DNA of 64,000 bases from Bolinopsis microptera (taxonomy: Eukaryota; Ctenophora; Tentaculata; Lobata; Bolinopsidae): the NCBI RefSeq assembly GCF_026151205.1, contig NC_087076.1:22872828-22936827 (forward strand), given 5' to 3'. The notes under the pieces were generated by a model, which saw only the letters and a list, made by a program, of their open reading frames with translations, did no database searches and was not told where the DNA came from. The position numbers were made by a program, and so were the translations under genes. Position 1 is the stretch's first letter. Each line of letters opens with the position of its first letter. This document shows, in pieces, positions 10,401 through 22,400 of this stretch.

Positions 10401-13400
10401 TGTAAACACTTAGTGGATACCTTATGGGGCTAAAGGTGCTAAGATGGACTAATTTCTTAATATTTATAATATTACACACCAGCAAGATGCATGACGGCAC
10501 CATATAATTTGTCACAGTGTCTGCGTATTTAACTTCGCTGTGTATTTAGTTTCACTTCTGGCTGTTTGCACACATCTGCACACTGCCTCCCCTATTTAGA
10601 ACTCACTTATGTAATTACGCTACACATTCTTCTTTAACTTAACTTAGCGTGACAGTAAGAAGCAACATTAAGTCATTTACAGAAGGACTAACTTTCATTA
10701 CTTACTTAGTAAGGAACGACGTGACTATTCATTATTATCGTGATTTATTTTGATGTTAATAAAAAAACAGATCTAGAGAAATGTTAAGCCCACAATGAAG
10801 CACAACCCCCTCCCCCTCATTAAGTTCCGCTGTGTAGAGCCTTGCTATGGGCACCACTACCTGACAACACGCCCACTAATTCCATGAGAGGTCAGTAATG
10901 TTCAGTAAACTAGTTAATGTACTGTTAGACAGTACAGCTTCTAATAGTTTTGTAGCTGCAACTTGATCTACTCGAAGCGAGCAAATTTCACAAATGAAAA
11001 GTGACCCAATATAAGTTGTAACGTTAAGAGGTAGACTGTAATACTGTAATGATAGACACATGATTAGAGTAACGGCATACACATACCTTGCCATGGAATA
11101 CATCATAGGCAATTAAAGTGAAATTCCAGTGAATCAATAGCCGTCACAGTACATTCTCATCTGAGACACCGCACCTTTGTCTTCAGTACAATTGGCAATA
11201 TAACACGTGACATAACACGTGACATAACACGTGACATAACACGTGGCATAACACGTGACATAACACGTGGCCTAACACGTGGCATAACACGTGACATAAC
11301 ACGTGGCATAACACGTGGCATAACACGTGACATAACACGTGGCCTAACACGTGGCATAACACGTGGCATAACACGTGGCCTAACACGTGGCATAACACGT
11401 GGCATAACACGTGGCATAACACGTGACACCGCGTAGGTCACGTGATGTCAGATTGATTGGGATAGGCGGATAACTTCTACGTCAAGTATGATGGTCGAAA
11501 TCTGATGAGAATAACAACAATTGCGCTATATTAAATCTGGGACATCCAACAATTTGTTTGGTGGTTTGATCACTAGAAGTATTTTATCATATCTACAGGG
11601 CCTAACAATTCTGAGTAAAAAGTTATAATTTGTGCGTGGTGTCCATATCAGTATCGGACCTTAAGCTGTATTTATAGAACAGTACGGTACCCTGTATCAA
11701 ACCCTACGTTCTAAGGCTATTCGCAGCCTTCACGCAGTCTGTTGGGCAGGTTTGTATATATATAAAGCAATGAAAGGCATTAGTTTGGTCAAATCAAACG
11801 GAACATATGCTATCAGACTTTCAACTGACTATGGCAGGGTTAAAACAGTTTTAACGCTAGCAACGATCCCCTTTTACATAGTTCCACTAAAATGATAATT
11901 TAAGATTAAATATGTATACTGTATAGTGATAGGTAGATAAAGTAAAAAATGTAATAAAACGGTAGGAATAAAGTATACTAAGCAAACGTAGTCGATACGT
12001 CATAAAACGAACTGCCCCAAACTCCAATTACTCCCGCGTAATTTCCCGCGTAATTCTAAGACTCCGATTTGCGCCGCCGCAAAGTTATTATAAAACTAAA
12101 TTCAACACGTGCGACAAATATTTTGCAACATTAGAAAAGGATGCAATAGGTCAAGCTATGGCATTAATATATTTCCACACCCAATACCAAACTTATTCTT
12201 TAGCCCGTGCCTCTTTACCACTGATAAGTATATTTTACTAAGACGATCCCGTCTAAAACCCAACTCAATTAAATCATCAGTAAACTTTAAAACTCTATCA
12301 GAAAAAGCAACAACGTTATTACAGATCCTAGAATATCTCACAACCTGTGAACAGTACGTGCCATATAATACACTACTAGCTTGATTACTCATCAAAGGTT
12401 GAAACTTGACCACTTTAAAACCAAACTTATCCCTTTTATCATAAACTCTACAAGAAAACTTCCCCTCGCTATTTATCGAAATATCAAGATCTAATACATT
12501 GGCGGCACTATCTACTTCATTTTCCTTATTAAGAGTAAGAGAGTCTGGATATATTAACTTAAAATATTCCTCTAAGTAACCATCAGAGTTAAGGGTAGTA
12601 ATATCATCTATAAGTCTAAATGTATTATTTAACTTCTTTACAATATAGTATCTACTTTTATACGTACTGTCTAGGAAACTGTTCTCAAAATACCAAAGTG
12701 TTAAGTTAGCAATATATGGACCAGGGTTGATTCCAATAGGTACACCGATATGTTGCCGATATAAGATCTCTCCTACTTTAAAGTAACAATTATCCAGTAG
12801 AAACTCAACACATTTAATCAACTTAACTTCATCAAAAGCCACAGTCCCATCTCTAAAGCTATTAACCCAAGCAGACCCTTTATCGTAAACAGCTATAAAC
12901 TTCTTTTTATTATTCCTAAAGGCTAATTTAACAGTAAACTTGAGAGCATCCTTGATATCTTTATGGGCTAAATTCGTGTATAAAGTAGAAAAATCAAAAG
13001 TTTGGATGTTTCTCGCTAAGCTATTATCATTAATATTATCTAAAGCATCTAAAATCGGTTTATTATTCAAAATGACCCAATTCCTATTAACTCCTGTTAC
13101 TTTAAACAACATGTTAGTATATCTGCAGATCTCTGAATAAACAGCCTTTAAGGCTAAAGAAATCTTTACTGCCAAGGGCTTAATACTACAATTAGCATAA
13201 GAAATAACATACCTAAACTTTAAAATTGGCTTATGAAATTTAGGACTCGAAAACATGTGAGGTAAATTATCAATATTAGAATCTACTTTTATCCCAACGT
13301 CTTCTATGAACTTGAAAATATCTTTGTTAATATCACGAACTTCATGCTCCCCACTAACATCATCAATACCCTCATTAGATTGACACTCTTGTATAATATC

Positions 13401-16400
13401 ACTTAAATAATAATGTTTACAAATAATAGCGACGTTCTTAGTTGCTTTGTCCACCGGACATAAAACAAAATACTTTCTGATAAACGCTAATTCTTCACAA
13501 GCTTTATCATTACTAAACACAGATTTCCGTTTAAGCTGTTTAGGATATTTCATTTTAAGAGCTTCAGTATTCTTCTTAACAATATCACTAAATTCATTAA
13601 ACCAACCATTTAAACATGCACTATCGATTTTCTCTTTCCTACTCCAAGGTTTTAAGATTTCTTTAACATTATCTATTACCGAATTACAATTCTTATCAAA
13701 ATCAATCGTTTTAGGTTCTTTATAAGAAGGACCTTTCTCTAACAGACTTCTCAAGGCGTCGTGCTTTACAAAATTAACATCCCCAGTCACAACATGACCA
13801 CAATCCTGATTTACGAAATCAGTAAACATATGACATTTGCATTCTAAAGGTTCAGTGTCTCCCTTAACAACGTTATTATAATTAAATAACTTCTTAGAAA
13901 CATTATCAGTACCTTTATATACAACAGTAGGTTCTTTAATGGTACAAAAATTAACAAACGATTTCAAACTAGGAGATCTAAAAACTCTAGGTAAATTTAA
14001 CATTTCAATACCCTTGTTCACAAAATCAATAGAACATAAAACTTTAGGCTTACGGACGCTCTTACTTTTATCAGTTCTCGAGTTAAAAGGTCTAATTTTA
14101 TAAGTGAATAAGTCCATTATAATACAATGTATCTGAGATCTACTAGGGTCTAGGTTATCAATTTGAAAAACTTTATCTAAATAGCTCTCTTTAAGTTTAA
14201 CGAGTGTAGACTTATTTAAAGGAAACAATAATTTACGTAATAAAATATTAACATCGCTGTGAAATGGTTCAACAACTAAACGTAATAATTCACCCAAAAT
14301 ATTGTCAATATCAAACTGAGATAAATCGCTTTGCTGTCTATCAGCCCAGGATTTCTTTCTAGAACTATCTTTACAAGAAATAAATTTAGCATATTCACAA
14401 TTATAACTATCTTTATTAGCTAAACTATCAATCCTATCATTAATCCCATAAGGAAATTGTGTTTTAAGTACTCTGATCCAACGATCTTCATGTCCTTTCC
14501 TAATTTTAGAAATATTTTCATCAATAACAAATTTAGTAGAATTAGGACGCTTAACACCAGTTCTCCCCTTACCTGCAAGTTTCTGAATAATTTGAACACT
14601 AAACGAATTACAATTAATAGATTCTAAAAAATGCTGTCTCAATCTAAAATTTCCCGAATTTCCAGTAGGATTCGTAGTCCCACGGTGTTGCGACATACGA
14701 TCCTTAAGTTCTTGCACAGTCTCTCCTACATATTGAGAATTACAACATTTACAGCTCAAAAGATAAATAACATTAGTACTTTTACAATTTATAACTTTCT
14801 CTTCTCCAACATCAAACTCAAATATACAGTCAAATTTAGTCCCAGATACAGATGACCTAAAGTCCGTACAAAACACCATATCAGCACAGGTTTTACAGCG
14901 ACGAGAGCAGCGAAGGAAGGACACATCCTGTGACTTAGAAGAAGCAGCAGCAGCAGTAGTAACCATAGACATCAAAAACCATCAGAACCAAACCAAAAGA
15001 CAGGAAGAGAAGCGCCAACATAGCCAAGAAATGCATTTGTGGCAAAGATAACACCTACAACCACATTCTTATTTGCAAGAAAGGAGGCTTTGTCAACAGC
15101 AGACACAACCGACTGAGAGACACTGTTGCAAGCATTCTTGAAAAAATCTGTAATGAGGTTGTTGTAGAGCCCACACTCCAGCCATGCACTGGAGAAAGCC
15201 TTCGCCCTGGTACCATCCTGGATGATGGGGCAAGGCTCGACATAGCAGCTAGAGGTTTGTGGTCACCAATGGAGATGGCATTTTTTGATATCAGGGTTTT
15301 ACACCCCGGAGCCAAATCCAACGCTAATCACAACACCCCAGCAAAGATGTACAGCAAGCATGAGAGAGAGAAAGAAAGGAAATATGGAGACCGCTGTGTA
15401 CAAATTGAAAAAGGAACCTGCAATGGCCTTGTATTCTCGACCACCGGAGGTATGGGCCCACAGGCTACCATGTTCCTTAAACGAGTAGCAACACTTCTGG
15501 CAGCCAAGACCAGCCAGGACAAAAGCCTCATCATGGCAAATCTAAGACGTCGTTTGAGGTTTGAGCTACTTAAGACAGTATTGATTGCAGTGAGAGGACA
15601 CAGAGGACGGTATTATGAGAAAGCAATACCTGTTGACGAACTTGACCTAAATCTTGCACACACCACCAACAATGAAGACAGGGGTGATGATGTTGATGAT
15701 GAAGATAATGAAGTTGATGATGAGGCTGAGAATGTAGAGGAAGAGGTTTCAGAAGAGTGAGCTGAAAAGAAGACAAGTTTCTATTCTAATTTATTGATTA
15801 TTATATTTATTGAAATAAACATATAATATCCATTACTCCAGGAGTGATGACAGGATATGGAAGAGAAGCCAGACAACAATGAACCATCCAAATTAACAAA
15901 CAAATACCAGTCTCCAGAGTTATCCCTTGGCCAGAGAAATCTCGCACAAGTTCCAAGTATACCCTACGTTGGATATCCTACAAGGAGAAGTATTATAAGG
16001 GTCAAGTAAAACATGCCCCACTCAGTCTAATCGTGACGTGTGTACGTGTGTACGTGAGGCAGGTTACCCTCCACGACTCCAAAACTCTCATAACTAACAT
16101 TCCTGACATCACTCAGAGTGCAGACTCATATTTAGTGATGGACAGAGCTGATCAGTAGTAATCTCTAGTCACTACTACACTGCAGAGTGCAGAGGACCTA
16201 TTGCTGGACAAGTACATTGTGCAGCTTGCTTACCAGCTTTAGTAAGTAGTAATGACTGGACGGTATGTTGCAACAATAGTTAACCTTATATTCAAGTAGC
16301 TTCCTGAATCTACAAAACTGATAAACTTGGAAATCTGAGTTAAATTCTACATATTCGAATCCATTTGAAACTGTTTTTGGTCAAATTAAACCAAACATTT

Positions 16401-19400
16401 GGATGGGAGGCTAGTAGCAGCCTCGTTGTCATGGTAACGCGTCCTACAAACCCCTCGTGATGCAGAGTACAGGATTGCTTGCAGAGTACAGGATTGATTG
16501 AGAAATAAGCGGTTTGGTGTTCCATCTGGTACTGAGGTTTAGGGCGCAAAGTTACAGAAACAGATGTAGCCCTCATTATAAGAGTGGGGCGTATTGTTTT
16601 TATAAAATTGTACTTCCTCTTAGTATGTAGTTCTCTCTACATATTGTTGCTCAAAAACTAGTACGTTGTGCTAAAGCCTTTGATAACAAATACATGACGT
16701 GATGAGCGCTTTTTACCACAAGCTCGAAGAAACATGATATGGGAAATAACAGCCAAACAAAAGGCAATTTGATTACCCCCTGATTACACATTAGTCACGG
16801 AAAACTAGATTAAGATAAGCACGGTGATTTGTCTACTGCGTGTTATGAAAATAGCGTAAAAGTTTAATTGTTCCGTAATACTCAATCAGTATTCAATCTG
16901 GGCGTAACAAACTTTACTTTTGCTCCTGCATCTCTATCACTAACTTATTTTGATGTTATACTAGCTCACACAAGTACATACTAGCTCACTGTATCATAGG
17001 AATAGATACTAAGGAATGTACTAAGGAATGTACTAAGAGTACATAGTGAAACTCAAAACCAGATTTGAGCTGCTCAGACCGGCTCAGAGCGTGTAAACGA
17101 GCACTTGTACGTACTACAGAATATGAAGCGTGACTACTTTGGATACTTTGGAGAGATTCGTAGATTCCTCTACTAGTCTACTATCAAATAGTTCGACCGC
17201 CCTTGCAGCATCGCTGCTGCCTTATTCATACTCCAGTCCAGCAAAGAATTTCCATTAGGACAGCTTTAATTGCTCACCAATGGGTTATCTAGAAACAGTT
17301 TAAGACTTACTTACATAACTAACTTACATAACCCCCAAATATAATCTGTAACAGCTCTTTTGTACTTATAAATCACCGTTACCAATTTAAATAGCCCAAC
17401 AGAAGCTGCTCCTTCTTTTCTTTCTATAATGATGGTGCAATATTAGGACCATCAGAATAAGGGCCGGTAAGGAACAGTTTACAATGTGAATAAGGTGTGA
17501 TGCTCCAGTACAATGTTATCTAGAGTATTATCTAGAGTATTATCTAGAGTATTTACACTGCAGACTGACATTTGCAAGCTGATGAGTTGGGAAACTGACA
17601 AATACACACTCTTAAATAAATATGTATAACAATCAAGATCGAACGGCTGAATATTTTACAATTATGATTGTCTATGAAATCCGTCCAAAGACGACAGGAG
17701 AAGGAGGATTCAAATGGATTTTCGTTTTCTTAAATTTATTTCAGTAGATAAATAACTAGTAGTGTAACTATGGTAACGTGATGCAGACTGCAGATAGGTT
17801 AAATAACCTACCTGCAGTTATATTGTAATATTACAGCTGCGGGAGAATTGACCGTCATGTACACAAGCCAATAGTACAGTATTGCGTACTACTTTCTGTG
17901 CGTACAATGCCTCACATTAACCTGCTATTCAATTAACTGCTTCCCGGTACGACCCTAGCTTCCAACAAATACGATAAATAAATTTACTTATCTTTATAAA
18001 ATATGTACTTATCTTTAGATCATTAAAGTCGCAAGACAAATTACTTAAACGCTATGCAGATAAATTAAGATGTGTTACATAGATCTATTAGACTCATCTA
18101 AGTTTAGTTCAGTACCTAATGCAGGCACTTACATCCTATACATAAAGTATACTATTATAGGATAACTATATCATTATCTGCATTATCAACGAGCTTGTGT
18201 ACTGTTTATCGCGAATAATCCAGCGATTAAAACTTAGACAACAAGAGTATTCTTTTGCAATTTTTATTGAGTTAATAAACTCTGATGATTATATATGAAT
18301 TTTACTTGATAGAGTGCTTATCTAAAAGTTAAATGTTTTTGCAGGCTCTAATGACGTAGTTTTACGAAGATTTCAAACCTTACGTTGTATGTTTCCCTTC
18401 GTGTCTAAAAGTATTATAGAATACTCGTTACCCATCCTCGTTATAATAATGTTATAAGACCCTAGTGTTTCTACTACTACTATGTCGGAACTAAGTCCAA
18501 TCTACGCCAGATAACCCCTCCATATATCCCTGTCCCGCACCAGGGTTCGCAGTTCCTCTTTAGAGTTTGTCCCAACTTCCTTCAGTAACATAGACAAGTA
18601 GCTTTGTCTTGGTCGGCCTTGCTGTGCTCTACACAGGTTCTCGTACATGAGCCGTATAAGCTCTACAATTTACAACCCTAGTGTTTCGGTTAAGTCACAC
18701 TACCAACGAGGTGATACAGAGCTTTAAGCTTTTAATCTAGTTATGTGTTTGGCTTTGGCACATATGGGCAAATCGTTGTGATGATATTATTATTATCGTG
18801 ATCACAGTCACGTTACCATGGCAACTGTACCACGTGGTCACACAACGGTCACGTGCTTTAATGGGCACATGCCACAAGGTCCCTTCACAGCACTCTACTT
18901 TTACCTTTAACTCTAATGTTATATATAGTACCTGTAACCTGTCTACTTACTTCATTAGTTCACACTTTTTCACATCACTACATTGTAAACTACTGCTGCA
19001 CACACGCACAGTGTAGCGGAAGTTAGACACTCGTAATAACACACAGTGTGTGTGACACGCATTACGCAGCGTTATATTTGTAATATCCAAGCAATCTAAT
19101 GATTGGTGTAGGAGTGTAGGGCACAGCTTGAGTCCGTCTGATTAATCAGAATTCTGACAATTAGCTTATTAAGTAGCTTATTTAGATAGCGTACTAATTA
19201 GCTTTAAATTGATTTGTTAGCTTATCAATTACCGAAAAATTTAGAGAGCTTTTCAGTATCGTCCACGTATGATTCTGTCTCGGCAAGGGACTGCCGCACT
19301 TTCAGATTCGTCTCCCTGAAATGAAACACGAGGTTATAAAATCTGTGAGATTATCACATCATAACTCCCCGAATCATAATGGTGTTGAGACAATTCAGTG

Positions 19401-22400
19401 AGTTGGACGGAGAGGGTCAGTAAGTCGCGGAATTATTACACCAACCACTTTAGTGCTCCAAACCAATTCAGTTACCCTGGAGGTAACACGACCCTAGGAT
19501 TACTCGCCAAGCTTCACCGCATGTTTACTGTGAAGTTATGTCATTTTGGAGGGCTGTAATTTTATTATGTTTTATCAGTAAAACTGTTAAAACACGTCCA
19601 CTACAGGACCCGAATACTTTTTATCAGGTAAAAACGTGAGAAGCAGTCTAGTACTCATTCCAAAACGTTGCTTAACAGTCTTAAACCTTATCTGGTGTCT
19701 CCCAAAAAGCTTTTAAATTTTGTCTAAACCTGATTCTATGCAAAGCAGAATACTGTCGTAAACTTAAGAGCGAAAACCTAAATTCATCTTGCACTTGTGT
19801 CTCAATATGACAATATTATGTAAATCTCCCCAATTTCGATTTTTCTCGCATTATATTCAGATTATCCGTGTATTTAGATTTGTTAAGACTAAGAAGGTGG
19901 TCTTAAGCAGCTCTTTAGCTCTGGTGCTAGCTTATCTTATACAGGGTGTTTCATAAATAGTGTCCTGTTATCCTGTTATCCTGTTATCTTATATTCTACA
20001 GTCCCCACACTTCCAGTCTTTGCATATATAATACTTTAAGACATTAAAGGGAGCTAAGTATCTAAAGTAACAAAATAATATCTCTAATTCTAATAGTCAC
20101 TACTCATTACTAGTAACTTTTAGTAACTTTTAGAAACTTTTAGTAACTTTTAGTTACGTTTACTCCCTACTCACCCATCAAGCTCTGCTGTTTCAATGTA
20201 AGCAAGTCCGTTAGGTGAGGATGAGCTTATTAGTAACAGGTCCGCCTGAAAATAAATAAGTTGTTGTATTTATTTAGATTAATTTATTATCTAACAAATA
20301 CAAATCAGTCAGTATATTTGGATTTGTCATTAAGATTAATTAAACAAACAATTTACATTATTTAGCACGGGATTATATTATTTAGATTAATCTAACATTA
20401 TCACAGGGTGTTTTATAAAACACTGTGCAGCATTACTATGGTAACTAGTAGTGTAACTATGGTAACATGTGCTGTACAACAGATGGGCTCACACTTTCAA
20501 AACCAAGATAAAGAAGAAACTTGGTTCACTTAAATCTAATTCTGGTAACATTTTACCAAGCTACTTGCTTGAACGTCATGTTATGTACAGACACTTTGGT
20601 ATACTCTTAAATACTATCTTGTCAAACATTCAACCTTAACCTTACAGACACTTCGTTACTCCTAAACCTAGACGCTTGATAATAATTTCAGAAACCTGGT
20701 AACTCTTACAGACTCTTAGATACTTAGTATGACTAACACTTGGAACTGACTCTTGTTCACACTTACTGGTATAGACTCGTTAGACTTTATCCTAAGAAGT
20801 GTGCCCACATTAACCTCACTCCACTTCGTCTCACTCCACTGTTTGTTGATAAGAGCTGTTGTAGTTCTGTTGTTTATCGACTTGTCACTCCGCCACCGTT
20901 GCTGTGATATTATTATTGTAACAGGTATAATAGAACCAGACAGACAAAAAGTGGGAAGGGCCTGAACGGTTGTAGGTTGTAGGTTGTGGGTTGTTCAGAA
21001 ATATAACAGGTTTAACGTCACTACAATATGACAAGCTTTGAAGTTTGGCGATATATAGCTAGTGACCTGTGACAAGCTTTAAGTGTGGAACGATCTAACT
21101 ATTTTTGGAGAATGTCTCAATTTTCCGTTAGATTCACATTATAAAGAGACCACACGGTCTGGTTAACACACGTATGACAGGCTTATTTAATAATATGTAA
21201 ATTAATATTTAATAACCATTCAGTGTTAGGAAATTAGGAAACAAATATCAACTCCCGGCAAATATTGTAAGTAACTTTATTGTTAGTAACTCACAATGTC
21301 ATCGTAAGCATCTTTAAAGCCAGTTACTGATAATACAAATAATAGGGGAAGTAAGGTGATCCACCAGTCAAGAGCGGCGATCCAGGGTATTAACTGAGGG
21401 TAAGTGAGGTTAGTACAACCTGTTTCAGGATATTAACTGAGGGTAAGTGAGGTTAGTACAACCTGATTACCACAGTGAGGGAGGTACAGTGAGGTTATTA
21501 CAAGTTGAAATTGGAACACGGGGAGTAGAATTGAGGTCACTATAGCAAGAGTGGATTCAATAGTGAATTAATTAATGTACTTCAAATTGTTGGTGCATTT
21601 TCCCTCGGCCACACAGCACACTATAAACTTGTACCATAGTGATAAATATAGCTTACTAAATAAAGTAAAACGCAATTAATGTAATTAAGTAATTAAATAA
21701 TGGACGTAACTAACTAAATAAAAGTAATAAATAAAATTATTGTAACTTAGTAATAAGGTAATTAATGTAACAAACTAAATAAAAGTAATTATTTACCTGT
21801 AAAATAAGGATAAGGAGAAAGTAAGCGTTAGCTAATCTGCTGAATTGTTCACACAGATTCACTATCAGAAAGGAGTACGCTTTGTATTTTGTTGTGCTGA
21901 TGAAGTTGTCCTGGTAACGGTGTTTGTTAGTTAAATATGCGCCAATTTGTTGCTTGTAAACTGTAAATCAGTTAAAATAGTCATTTTATCAAATATATTG
22001 GGTACTAGATAGATCCACTAAGTCTTCTAAAGTTTTTAGTATAATGACTCAAAAAACTATTTGAGAAGTAAGAGACCAGGCCACATTACTCTCTTACTTC
22101 TGAAGGAAGGGGAGTTATGTGAGAGACCAGCCCCCCCCCCCGGCCCCCCCCACCATTCTACTCCTCTAATTTCAGAAGTAAAAGAGACCAGCCCCCGCCC
22201 ACCATTCTATTCCTCTAATTTCAGAAGTAAAAGAGACCAGCCCCCCCCCCCCCCCCCCCCCTGCGTCCGCGCCCACCATGCTACTCCTCTAATTTCAGAA
22301 GTAAGACCAGCCCCCCCCCCCCTTCCGTGCCCACCATGCTATTCCTCTAATTTCAGAAGAAAGAAACCAGCCCCCCCCCCTGCGCCCGCGCCCACCATCC

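Noticed and set aside
11157-11441. Overlapping repeat-rich minus-strand ORFs
   Set aside because: Both frames are just the 12-bp (taacacgtggca)n array.
20402-20432. Near-palindrome cacagggtgttttataaaac with its complement, as a transposon end
   Set aside because: The two arms are adjacent with no interior, so it is a small hairpin; not enough to call an element.
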